Origin: Tectiglobus sp965215755
Lineage (GTDB): Bacteria; Pseudomonadota; Alphaproteobacteria; Rhizobiales; Hyphomicrobiaceae
Assembly (NCBI GenBank): GCA_965215755.1
Contig: OZ244119.1
Location: 2,666,001-2,730,000, forward strand
Length of the DNA: 64,000 nt
Reading direction: 5' to 3'
The notes beneath the pieces were generated by a model. The model had not been told where the DNA came from. It saw only the letters and a list, made by a program, of their open reading frames with translations, and did no database searches. The translations under genes were made by a program, and so were the position numbers. Below are positions 43,476-51,720 of the stretch, piece by piece (within the stretch, counting starts at the first letter, position 1; every line of letters begins with the position of its first letter).

Positions 43476-44157
43476 TGGCGCTAATCTCCCTTGAACACCG
43501 GCATGCGACTTTGGTGCTGATTCGGTTAGTGAGTGGTTAATCATAGGGCAACAGATCCGCTACAATTAGTCGATTAGCGAAACATTGGTATTTTCTTTGG
43601 GTGTTTCCATGGCTGCTAGATCACATCTTCGTAAGAGATCAAGCTTGTATTGGATCAGTGCCCGAGCACTTTTGCAGTGCTTGTAGTTCCAGACGTTCTC
43701 CCGAATCCGAGCAGTCTAAGCAAAAACTCGCAGTGAGCATTATCGCCGCGAGCCAACCGCCGATGCGGGCCGTGGCTTTGGGAGTTTCTGTCGAACCAAA
43801 CCCTCCGATTTGGCTTGAAGGCTGCGAATGTCTCATATGCCTTGCTGTCATTCCCGATCGTGCACCTGCAATTTCCCAACGTGACGGGTAGGATGTTGGA
43901 GATCATTTGAGGGCTCAAGACAACTTGCCGGTCGGAAGATGCGAGGTGCCCGGCAACTTGATGCAACTTGTGATGCGCCCCGAGAAAACCGCAAGGTCAG
44001 CGCGTTGATGCAAGTGTTGCGGATCACCCGCAACAGGCCATGGTTTTGGTCTTGCAGGGACAGGGTGACAGGATGTTTTATTCGTAACTTCATTTTCAGA
44101 ATTAATATCACAGCAAATCATTTCTTTTTATTTTCTCGAGTTGTGTGGCGTTTTGCC
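43476..44157. other. Long non-coding interval with a perfect 7-base hairpin
   Basis: About 680 bases without a convincing gene; the frames present on both strands lack ribosome sites and recognisable domains. A hairpin GTTGCGG-ATCAC-CCGCAAC lies at 44016-44034, and related GCAACTTG/CAAGTGTTGC words recur around 43960-44020. The right end is AT-rich and leads into a promoter-like element. Confidence 0.45.
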
Positions 44158-44186
44158 TTGACGTTGCCGCTTTTTCGTTTAAATAA
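44158..44186 (+). promoter_or_regulatory. Sigma-70-like promoter of the 46-codon ORF
   Basis: TTGACG (44158-44163) as -35 and the AT-rich TTAAATAA stretch (44179-44186) as -10, with 15 to 17 bases between depending on the hexamer chosen. It sits about 35 bases before the ORF start. Confidence 0.5.
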
Positions 44187-44220
44187 CGCGACCACTCAAT
44201 TCGCAAAGGAGAGACTGCAC

Positions 44221-44361
44221 ATGAATGAACGACCAAGCCAACATATGCTGGATGAACTGGCAGATGGCGCTTGGCAACATTCAGGCGTCAGTCTCGGTCC
44301 GATAACCTTAGGTAACGCCTGTAGTTTGATGAATGACGTCAAACTGCGCTTAGGCTCCTGA
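44221..44361 (+). CDS. Micro-ORF, 46-residue protein of unknown function
   Basis: ATG preceded by AAAGGAGAG at optimal spacing. Product: a hydrophilic N-terminus (MNERPSQHMLDELADGAW) and a milder C-terminal part (GVSLGPITLGNACSLMND). It has no signal peptide and no recognised family. It is framed by a promoter-like element upstream and a 7-base hairpin with a short T-run just after the stop, so it looks like a self-contained unit. It lies 233 bases before the PcfJ-domain gene. Confidence 0.5.
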   Translation: MNERPSQHMLDELADGAWQHSGVSLGPITLGNACSLMNDVKLRLGS

Positions 44362-44371
44362 GGTTGATCGC

Positions 44372-44391
44372 GGGAGTGTAACGCTCCCTTT
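44372..44391 (+). terminator. Terminator-like hairpin after the micro-ORF
   Basis: GGGAGTG-TAA-CGCTCCC (one G-T pair) followed by TTT, 10 bases after the micro-ORF stop. The T-run is short, so termination may be partial. Confidence 0.55.
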
Positions 44392-44543
44392 GCCGATCAG
44401 TCAGATCCTCATCCCTAAATCCGTATAATCTTCGTGGTGTTTTGCGTGCGTTTTCGCGCGCGAACGACACGTGCATTTATTCGATTGGTGGTTTCACTTT
44501 TCGAATTGATGACGCGTGTCCTGTGAAGATCAATTGAATGCGC

Positions 44544-44574
44544 ATTGGCATTGATTTTTTGAAAATATGCCAAT
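44544..44574. promoter_or_regulatory. Inverted repeat just upstream of the PcfJ-domain gene
   Basis: ATTGGCAT (44544-44551) and ATGCCAAT (44567-44574) are perfect 8-base arms around a 15-base AT-rich spacer, with TTGA/TCAA extending the symmetry outside. It ends 20 bases before the ATG and could be an operator or a leader hairpin. A perfect TATAAT lies at 44424-44429 upstream. Confidence 0.55.
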
Positions 44575-44594
44575 TCAAATGATCGAGAAAAATC

Positions 44595-45776
44595 ATGGTT
44601 AGCTATGCTGTTGATCAGGCAGTAGCCAAGCGCGAGCGGACCGTTGAAAAGCAGATCAAGCGGTTTGCTAAGCCTTACCAGCGTCGTCTGCGCAAACTGG
44701 TGAAATCTTCGAGCCGTCTGGGTGATATCCTGTACTCGTTTCCAGCTGCAGCGTTTGCACTGGTTTCAGGACATGGTGACCATGGCCGGCGGGGCGAGGC
44801 GATCCAGTTGATCAAGGATGGGCGTGACCTGAAGACGGTTGCCCGCGTCCTCGAACTGCCTGCTTGGGCACGAAAGTTGCCACCGGAAGCGTTCGTTGAG
44901 TCCATTGACGGCTTGCCGGACAATGAAGCTTTCAATCGCAAGATTGCCAACTTCATTCCCTCGGATGCTGCTGAAACTTGCGTGTGGCTGCGCTTGTTGT
45001 TGGCTGCACGAGCTGGCTGTCATGATGAGTTCGCGTTGTGGCTTGCCAAGCAGAAGGTCACAAAGCATCTCGATGCGCAGGGGCCTGCAGAGCACGGTCA
45101 AACGCCGGTGATGTTGCTTGCCTTGTTCGCTTGGTTTTCTGAGCACAAGGACGAGCCAGCCTACCGGTTGATGGAGGAGCCTTGGAACAACCACATGGGG
45201 CTGGCAACGGCCGTTGACTACATGAGTGAATGGTTCGACCGGGTTCTGTTGGATCTGACACGCTCAGACCAACGCCGTGGTCCTGGCCGCTACTCGAAGC
45301 GTAAGCGCGCATGTGGGTACAACCTGGTTGAGTTGACGTCGGCACGTGATCTGGTGAATGAAGGCGATGCGATGAACCATTGCGTGGCGTCATATGCCAG
45401 TGATGTGGCTCAGGGGCGTTGCCGGATTTATTCGGTTCGCCGCGGCAAGCAGCGTGTGGCAACGCTGGAGCTGCAGTGGCCGAATAATCAGCGCGGTCGT
45501 CCGTACATCAACCAATTGCTTGGCCACTCAAACGTTGCCGTTGGCCGCGAGGTCTATGAAGCGGTGACAGACTGGCTGGCGCGGAACAAGAACTGGCTCT
45601 GTGAAGCGCCTGTGGCTGGTTACGAGCGCCACCTTGATGCAACTCGTTGGAAGGCGTTTTGGCAGGGCTATACTGCTGAGAAGTCTCCGCAGGTTATCAA
45701 GGCAGACCAGCCGGATGGGTTCTTGATTGCACGGTTGAGCCGTGAGGTCGACTTCCTGACTGGCTGCTTGGAGTAG
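44595..45776 (+). CDS. PcfJ-domain protein
   Basis: 393 aa. The C-terminal half matches the PcfJ-like domain: VELTSARDLVNEGDAMNHC with the invariant His-Cys, then VASYASDVAQGRCRIYSVRR, ATLELQW and a conserved QLLGHSN segment. The N-terminal half is helical and basic (RRLRKLVKSSSRLGD) with no known domain. PcfJ was named from an enterococcal conjugative plasmid, but chromosomal copies are common in alphaproteobacteria and the biochemical role is unknown. No conjugation genes are nearby. A strong terminator follows. Confidence 0.8.
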   Translation: MVSYAVDQAVAKRERTVEKQIKRFAKPYQRRLRKLVKSSSRLGDILYSFPAAAFALVSGHGDHGRRGEAIQLIKDGRDLKTVARVLELPAWARKLPPEAFVESIDGLPDNEAFNRKIANFIPSDAAETCVWLRLLLAARAGCHDEFALWLAKQKVTKHLDAQGPAEHGQTPVMLLALFAWFSEHKDEPAYRLMEEPWNNHMGLATAVDYMSEWFDRVLLDLTRSDQRRGPGRYSKRKRACGYNLVELTSARDLVNEGDAMNHCVASYASDVAQGRCRIYSVRRGKQRVATLELQWPNNQRGRPYINQLLGHSNVAVGREVYEAVTDWLARNKNWLCEAPVAGYERHLDATRWKAFWQGYTAEKSPQVIKADQPDGFLIARLSREVDFLTGCLE

Positions 45777-45856
45777 CCTTTGTGATGCTCAGGGTTAGCC
45801 CGAGTTTGGTCTCGTACTCATCGCAACACACGGACGCTGCATCGCGCAAGAAATGA

Positions 45857-45890
45857 AGGCCCTGCCGACATACTCGGTGGGGCCTTTGTT
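45857..45890 (+). terminator. Intrinsic terminator after the PcfJ-domain gene
   Basis: Eleven-base stem AGGCCCTGCCG / CGGTGGGGCCT (two G-T pairs) with a 7-base loop, followed by TTGTT. It lies between convergent genes and may also serve the leftward DUF255 gene. Confidence 0.7.
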
Positions 45891-45915
45891 ATGCGTATGT
45901 GTCAGTAGCCGGATC

Positions 45916-48198
45916 TCAGGATGCTCGGGGGATCAATGTCATCGTCACTGTTTCCGGTTCGAGACAGATTTTATCGCTACAGGCTTGAGCTCTGAACTTG
46001 ATTGTGCGCGGTCGATGCTTCGCTGTATCTAGCGACAGGGGAATTGAGAAATCGCCCTCGTAGAGGGCCATGTCTCCTGATGCGAAGCCGAGTCTTCGTA
46101 CGATGGCCTTGGGATAGCCAACCGCGGTTAGTGTCGGGTCATCATTTCCCTGGGCCGTAATGCTGGTTGCGATGAAGTGGCTTTCCAATGGCTTGTCAGC
46201 ATTGATGTGCCAGCCTGGTGCGATTGCAACATCAATAGTCAGCTTCGCAGGATTGCTTTGGTCGAGTGACACGCGCACCTGGCCTTTGCCGAGGAACTGA
46301 ACTGTGCCGAGCTCGCCACGCAAGAACTCATCTGCGGACTTCAGAGCATAACCCGATGATACCGGTGCACTTGCCGCGTTGCCGGAGAGTGCAGCCAGAA
46401 GTTTGTTAGCTTGCTGGCGGTACGTGACGGTTAGCGTCCGGCGAGACAGTTTCGATAGCAGTTCAAGAGCGATGGAGTTTCCGGATGGCACCGGCTGGTC
46501 GCTGCGGATCTTGGCCGGCGGAATCGGGTCATTGGTCCTCGCCATGATGTAGTCGCCAGCTTCGCGGTCTGCGAACAGGCGGTTCATGGCTTCCGTTAGT
46601 TTTACGGCACGATGTAACCAGACGGGCTCTGCTGTCGCGTCAAATAGGGCAACATAAGACAGAGCGAGAAAAGCGTAGTCCGGTTGTGTGGCGTTTAGCT
46701 CGGAGACCTTGTTTTCAAAGGAGAACCGTTTGAGGTCGCCATCCGCCAGGCGATGCTTGGACCATATGAAATTGGCAGCACGCGCTGCTGCTTCGGCATA
46801 ACGCTTTTCACTGAGAATAATCGAGGCATCAGCCAGAGTGCGGATCAGCATGGCATTCCAACTGGTCAGGACCTTGTCGTCCCGGAGCGGTGCTGCGCGC
46901 TTGTTGCGGGTTTCGTTCAGCTGTTGCTTGATGGTAGTAAGTCTTCGGCGTATGGCGACAGTGGTTGTACCGTTCTTTTGGGTAACCGTCTCCAACGCAT
47001 CAGGCAAGTGAGGAATGCTGGCCCCATTGAAGTTTCCTTGCTCCGTGATGCCCAATGTTGCCGCTGCGAAAGCTGAGTTAGCCTGCGAAAGGACCTTCGC
47101 AAGGTCGGAAGGTGTCCAGGTGAAGAATGCGCCTTCCTTCTTCTCACCGGCTTCCGTCTTGCTTTCCGCGTCTGAAGCTGTGGCAAACCCGCCGCCTACC
47201 AGTTGCATGTCGCGTATGGTGTAATCGAGGGTCTCACGCAGTGCGGTTGCATAGCGCTCAGCGCCAGTGATGCGGTAGGCCTGAACCAGGGCCTGACCAA
47301 TCAAAGCCTGATTGTAGAGCATCTTCTCAAAGTGGGGGACGCGCCATGCGGGGTCGACAGCATACCGGTGGAAGCCACCACCAATGTGGTCACGAATGCC
47401 CCCACGAATGAGATTGTCGAGGGTTGTCAGGGCGACTTCACGTGCTCTCGGATTGAGATTGCGCTCTGCCTGCTCGAGCAAGAACAGCAGTAGGCTTTCT
47501 TGCGGAAACTTAGGCGCGACCCCCATACCGCCATTGAAGGTATCGAAGTGGATCGTTGCTTGTTTGACCAAAGACGTCAGCAGCTGCGGTGTGACTTTCC
47601 TGGCTTCAGTCTGCGACTGCATATATAGCGCAATGACATTACCGACGCGTTCCGCCTGCCCCATGACGGGGCCTGGATTGGTGTTCCAATGGACGGTGAT
47701 TTCCTGCATGAGTTCTTTGAATTCGTTGCGCGGCAGGTAAGTGATGGCGGCGAGCGGTTTTAAGTCTGGTGTCAGAAACACGTTGTTAGGCCAACCGCCG
47801 GACTGGTTGAGAATCTCGGTTGCCAGCATGTAGGTTTCGTCGATCTCCGGGCGTCGTTCACGGTCAACCTTGACAGCCACGAAATGCTTATTGAGAACGG
47901 CTGCAATTTTCGAGTTTGAGAAACTCTCGCGCTCCATGACGTGGCACCAGTGGCAGGTAGAGTAGCCAACCGAGAGCAGGATTGGTTTGTTTTCCTTGCG
48001 TGCCTTTTCGAATGCCTCTTTGCCCCAGGGATACCAATCAACGGGGTTTGATGCGTGTTGGCGCAGGTATGGTGAGTCTTCCTTTGCAAGCCGATTGAGT
48101 TTGTCACCGGGTTTCTCAGTAGCAAACACGACTGGCGACCAGAGCAGTACCCAGAGCAGTACAGGGAGGACAACAATTTGCTTAGTCATGGCCCGCAT
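45916..48198 (-). CDS. DUF255 thioredoxin-like protein with a C-terminal DsbD-alpha-like domain
   Basis: 760 aa. Signal peptide (residues 1-26, hydrophobic VVLPVLLWVLLWSPVVFA). A thioredoxin-like DUF255 domain (YyaL/SPATA20 type) has the dithiol motif STCHWCHVM (Cys82, Cys85) and HASNPVDWYPWG before it. A long alpha/alpha-barrel region follows (about 200-600, with GGIRDHIGGGFHRYAVD). The C-terminal 120 residues resemble the periplasmic N-terminal domain of DsbD, including a Cys pair in QACSDKICLEPE. Export plus two dithiol sites suggests a periplasmic redox protein. GGAGAG precedes ATG 48198. Confidence 0.85.
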   Translation of the reverse strand: MRAMTKQIVVLPVLLWVLLWSPVVFATEKPGDKLNRLAKEDSPYLRQHASNPVDWYPWGKEAFEKARKENKPILLSVGYSTCHWCHVMERESFSNSKIAAVLNKHFVAVKVDRERRPEIDETYMLATEILNQSGGWPNNVFLTPDLKPLAAITYLPRNEFKELMQEITVHWNTNPGPVMGQAERVGNVIALYMQSQTEARKVTPQLLTSLVKQATIHFDTFNGGMGVAPKFPQESLLLFLLEQAERNLNPRAREVALTTLDNLIRGGIRDHIGGGFHRYAVDPAWRVPHFEKMLYNQALIGQALVQAYRITGAERYATALRETLDYTIRDMQLVGGGFATASDAESKTEAGEKKEGAFFTWTPSDLAKVLSQANSAFAAATLGITEQGNFNGASIPHLPDALETVTQKNGTTTVAIRRRLTTIKQQLNETRNKRAAPLRDDKVLTSWNAMLIRTLADASIILSEKRYAEAAARAANFIWSKHRLADGDLKRFSFENKVSELNATQPDYAFLALSYVALFDATAEPVWLHRAVKLTEAMNRLFADREAGDYIMARTNDPIPPAKIRSDQPVPSGNSIALELLSKLSRRTLTVTYRQQANKLLAALSGNAASAPVSSGYALKSADEFLRGELGTVQFLGKGQVRVSLDQSNPAKLTIDVAIAPGWHINADKPLESHFIATSITAQGNDDPTLTAVGYPKAIVRRLGFASGDMALYEGDFSIPLSLDTAKHRPRTIKFRAQACSDKICLEPETVTMTLIPRAS

Positions 48199-48379
48199 TG
48201 CGTCTCTCCTTGCACCAGTTTGGAAGCTGCTCGGCATGATGCGCGCAAAATTGCTGCTGTTCGCAGGAAAGGCTTCTCAATTGTTCTGACATGCGCGTGA
48301 TCGTCGCCGCTGATTGGCGGGCGAACCTGAACGTGGCAATACTTGCATCAAATAAATAAGATCCGGGGAGTGAAACCAC

Positions 48380-49246
48380 ATGTCTCAATGGTCAGAACGA
48401 CGGCAGAAGTTGCGCGCGATTCTAGGTGGTGATCGGTGCATTCATCCTGGCTCGGTCCACGATGCCATTTCAGGGAGGATTGCGCAGCATGTTGGGTATC
48501 AACTCGGTATGCTTGGTGGCTCATCTGCTGCACTGGCGGCCATTGGATCGCCGGATCTCATCGTTCTGACACTTACTGAGTTTGCGGAGCAATGTCTGCG
48601 TATCAATCGCGCCTGCGAGTTGCCGATGATGGTCGATGCGGATCATGGATACGGCAATGCGCTGAATGTGATGCGGACAGTTGAGGAACTCAACACGGCT
48701 GGTGTTGCCGGCCTTTCGATTGAGGACACCAACCTGCCAGCGACGTTTGGTTCGAATGGTCAGGCGGAGATCCTGTCGCTGGAAGAGGGGCTCGGCAAGA
48801 TGCGGGCAGCTGTGGCTGCACGCAAGGATCCGGAACTGGTCATAGCTGCGCGAACGAGTGCAGTTGCCATATCAGGAGTCGATGATGCGATTGCTCGCGT
48901 CAAGGCCTATCAGGAAACGGGCGTCGATGCGATTTTCCTCGTTGGTGTGAAAACGCGGGCTGAGTTTGATGCCGTTTCTGCGGTAACAAAACTACCGATC
49001 ATCATGGGAGGCACGACTCCGGAGCTCGATGATCTCGATTATCTAACAGCCTGTGGGGCCCGTGTCTGTCTTCAGGGACATCTTCCAATTCAGGCGGCAA
49101 TTCAGGCGATCTACAACACGCATAAGTCGATGCTTGATGGGATCAAGCCGAAAGATGTCCAAGGTTTGCCGTCAAAGGAACTCACCTCGATCGCCATGCG
49201 CGATGATGACTACAAGCAGTGGACAAAGGACTTTCTTGAGCCGTGA
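48380..49246 (+). CDS. Isocitrate lyase/PEP mutase superfamily protein, oxaloacetate decarboxylase-like
   Basis: 288 aa TIM-barrel of the ICL/PEPM superfamily. The closest remembered pattern is the Pseudomonas PA4872-type oxaloacetate decarboxylase: GSVHDAISGRIA, MLGGSSAALA, MVDADHGYGNALNVMRTVEEL with the metal-binding Asp, SIEDTNLPATFG, IAARTSA. It lacks the KKCGH motif of true isocitrate lyases. GGGGAG precedes the ATG. It is divergent from the DUF255 gene and upstream of a TauD dioxygenase gene. A related C-C or C-P lyase role cannot be excluded. Confidence 0.82.
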   Translation: MSQWSERRQKLRAILGGDRCIHPGSVHDAISGRIAQHVGYQLGMLGGSSAALAAIGSPDLIVLTLTEFAEQCLRINRACELPMMVDADHGYGNALNVMRTVEELNTAGVAGLSIEDTNLPATFGSNGQAEILSLEEGLGKMRAAVAARKDPELVIAARTSAVAISGVDDAIARVKAYQETGVDAIFLVGVKTRAEFDAVSAVTKLPIIMGGTTPELDDLDYLTACGARVCLQGHLPIQAAIQAIYNTHKSMLDGIKPKDVQGLPSKELTSIAMRDDDYKQWTKDFLEP

Positions 49247-49386
49247 CGTGATCCTTCTGCCAAGCAAATCATCAATGCGATACCTCATATCTGAAGTTGC
49301 GGTCATTACTGACATCACTTAGTGCGCATGTTTGGATCATGCCAAATTCAGTCATGTCAGCCTTGGATGTCGTGAGGAGGAGATCT

Positions 49387-50265
49387 ATGGGGCAGTATGA
49401 ACGCATTACCGTCAAGCCTCTGGCAGGTGCGCTCGGTGCGGAGATTGAGGGCGTCGACCTCAGGAACCTCGACGAGCAAACCTTTCAGGAGCTCTACCAG
49501 GCTTGGCTTGAGCATCTGGTCGTATTCCTCCGTGATCAGGACATCACTCCGGAAGAGCAAGTCGCATTCGCAAAGCGCTTTGGCGACATCCATTTGCATC
49601 CATTTATGAAAAGCATGGATGAACATCCGGAGATCCTCGAAATCGTCAAAGAGGAGAAGGACACGCATACGTTTGGTTCCGTCTGGCACTCGGATCAGAT
49701 GTTCAATCCGAAGCCGGCCAAGGCGACGATCCTCTATGCGCGCGAAACCCCGGATGCTGGTGGCGATACGATGTTTGCCAACATGTACACGGCCTACGAT
49801 GAATTGTCGGAGCCGATGAAAGAGATTCTGGCGAATGTGAAAACCTGGAATGTGGGCGCACGCCAGCAAAACAACGGATCGCGCAACCGCGAAGGCCGCT
49901 ATGCCGGCAATGCCAAGATGGATGCCAAAGTGCAGACGCCGTCCGAAGATTTGATTACGGATGCTGCTCATCCTGTCTTCCGAAAGCACCCAGAGACGGG
50001 AAGAACCGCACTTTATGTCGGTTCGCACAGCAAAACGCTTCATGGCTTCAAAGAGATCGAGGCCAAGCCTATTCTGGAGTATCTGCTGGAGCACTCGGTC
50101 CAACCGGAGATGACCTGCAGGTTCCGCTGGCAGCCAGGCTCTATGGCTATTTGGGACAACCGATGTACGCAGCACCGGGCTTTGGGCGACTACGCAGGCA
50201 AGCGCCGTCGTATGCACCGAATCACGATTGCTGGCGATGAGCCAATTCAGGCGCAAGTGGCCTAA
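49387..50265 (+). CDS. TauD/TfdA family Fe(II)/2-oxoglutarate dioxygenase
   Basis: 292 aa. Iron ligands His and Asp in VWHSDQMF (near residue 100) and the distal His in CTQHRALGDY (near 260), with Arg in KRRRMHR for 2-oxoglutarate. N-terminal KPLAGALGAEIEGVDL is typical. Family members hydroxylate taurine, sulfonates, 2,4-D or other small acids beside a heteroatom; the substrate here is unknown. GGAGGAG precedes ATG 49387, and the open frame upstream is not conserved. The PanE-like gene starts 17 bases after the stop. Confidence 0.92.
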   Translation: MGQYERITVKPLAGALGAEIEGVDLRNLDEQTFQELYQAWLEHLVVFLRDQDITPEEQVAFAKRFGDIHLHPFMKSMDEHPEILEIVKEEKDTHTFGSVWHSDQMFNPKPAKATILYARETPDAGGDTMFANMYTAYDELSEPMKEILANVKTWNVGARQQNNGSRNREGRYAGNAKMDAKVQTPSEDLITDAAHPVFRKHPETGRTALYVGSHSKTLHGFKEIEAKPILEYLLEHSVQPEMTCRFRWQPGSMAIWDNRCTQHRALGDYAGKRRRMHRITIAGDEPIQAQVA

Positions 50266-50282
50266 CCCCTGGGATTATGAGC

Positions 50283-51338
50283 ATGAGTAAGCGACTAGCC
50301 GTTGTCTGCGGTGGTGCCCTTGGTGGTTATGTCTCGGGGTATCTCGCGCGTGACGGGCACGATCTGACGTTGATTGACATGTGGCCCGATCACGTCGAGG
50401 CCATCCGCAAGAATGGGCTATCGCTGAGAGGTATGACCGAGCCAGAGAATTTCACAACTCCGGTGAATGCGATCCATCTCTCCGATGTGCACGATATGGC
50501 GGCCAAGTTCGGCAACTTTGACATCGCATTTGTTGCGACAAAGTCGTATGACACGATCTGGGCAACGCATCTCATCGAACCCTATCTGGCGCCTGGCGGT
50601 TTTGTCGTGTCTTTGCAGAACGGCATCAACGAGGAGCGCGTCGCAAGTGTCGTTGGTTGGGGCCGGACGGTCGGCTGCATTGCGAGCAAAATTGCTGTTG
50701 AGCTGTTGGAGCCGGGCCAAATTCGGCGCAACGTTGCGCTCGGTGGAAAAGACCACACGATCTTCCGAGTTGGCGAGCCTCATGGACGTATCACGCCACG
50801 AATTGAGTATATTGCTGACGTTCTCTCGAACATTGATAGCTCGATGGTCACCGAGAACTTATGGGGTGAGCGCTGGTCGAAGCTAGTGATCAACTGCATG
50901 CGTAATCCAGTCTCTGCAGCAACGGGACGTGGCGGCAATGCGAACGATGCAGATCCTAAAACTCGTGATCTCGCCCTAAGGCTGGCGGCCGAGACGATCA
51001 AAATCGGGCGTGCTCATGGCTATGTGCTTGGCAAGGTGTATGGCATGGAGCCGGATGATATCGTTGCAGCTGTGTCCGGCAGCAACGAAGCACGCCAGAG
51101 GTGCGAAGATACACTCACAAAAAGTGCATCGACCCGAAGTGATGATCAACGACCTTCAATGGGCCAGGATATGGCCAAGGGCCGCCGCACTGAGATTGGG
51201 TATCTCAATGGGCTGATTGTTGAGAAAGCGGCAGAGCTGGGGTTGGAGGCGCCCGTCAACGCCGGCATCGTTGATGTTGTTCAGCGCATCGAACGCGGTG
51301 AACTGGAAGCCAGTCCGTCGGCAGTTGCGCACATTTAG
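50283..51338 (+). CDS. Ketopantoate reductase (PanE/ApbA) family protein
   Basis: 351 aa NAD(P)-binding protein. The Rossmann start VVCGGALGGYVSGYLARDGHD leads to FVATKSYDT and VVSLQNGINEE near residue 110; the C-terminal helical domain carries ENLWGERWSKLVINCMRN (catalytic Lys position) and GQDMAKGRRTEIGYLNGLIV. Longer than PanE (about 300 aa) and outside any pantothenate operon, so it probably reduces another 2-oxoacid or dehydrogenates a hydroxyacid. GGGA before ATG 50283 favours this start over ATG 50277. Probably co-transcribed with the dioxygenase. Confidence 0.88.
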   Translation: MSKRLAVVCGGALGGYVSGYLARDGHDLTLIDMWPDHVEAIRKNGLSLRGMTEPENFTTPVNAIHLSDVHDMAAKFGNFDIAFVATKSYDTIWATHLIEPYLAPGGFVVSLQNGINEERVASVVGWGRTVGCIASKIAVELLEPGQIRRNVALGGKDHTIFRVGEPHGRITPRIEYIADVLSNIDSSMVTENLWGERWSKLVINCMRNPVSAATGRGGNANDADPKTRDLALRLAAETIKIGRAHGYVLGKVYGMEPDDIVAAVSGSNEARQRCEDTLTKSASTRSDDQRPSMGQDMAKGRRTEIGYLNGLIVEKAAELGLEAPVNAGIVDVVQRIERGELEASPSAVAHI

Positions 51339-51720
51339 AGGCGTCCCCGCAAACTGCGGAGGCAGGGCTTGTTCGAGTAAATTGGAAGCACTCTGACAGA
51401 GTGGAATTGTGCTGATATCATAAGCACCGGCGAAGTGCATAGGCGCGCTATGGACAAGTCGCTCGATGCGATGAGCCGCCACCGCATGAGAAACAGCGCT
51501 GCCCTTCAGCCGATCATCTCCGAAAGCGGACATTTACGGCGTATCTTAGATGACCCAGAGTGTGCACTTAGCCTAGTCCCAGCCGGTTTCAATTGGAGGG
51601 CTGACAAGCCACACAACCAAAACATGGCAATTAAAATGCTGCGGTGCCGCAATTTATCTTTTGCAATGCAGCATTTTGCCGGTATGTGTGTGGGAGAAGC
51701 ACAAGATTCTCTAAACATGG
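51339..51720. other. Intergenic region before the SulP gene with inverted repeats
   Basis: No gene is supported. Structures: CCGCA-AAC-TGCGG right after the PanE-like stop, CACTCT-GAC-AGAGTG near 51390-51405, and perfect 10-base arms AAAATGCTGC (51633-51642) / GCAGCATTTT (51668-51677) ending 43 bases before the SulP start. Confidence 0.5.
51633..51677. promoter_or_regulatory. Perfect 10-base inverted repeat upstream of the SulP gene
   Basis: AAAATGCTGC and GCAGCATTTT separated by 25 bases, with a nested TGCGG-TG-CCGCA. Candidate operator or leader structure for the transporter gene. Confidence 0.5.

Noticed and set aside
44595..45776. Conjugative-element locus based on PcfJ
   Set aside because: No relaxase, type IV secretion, partition or integrase genes are nearby; PcfJ-domain genes are common on alphaproteobacterial chromosomes.
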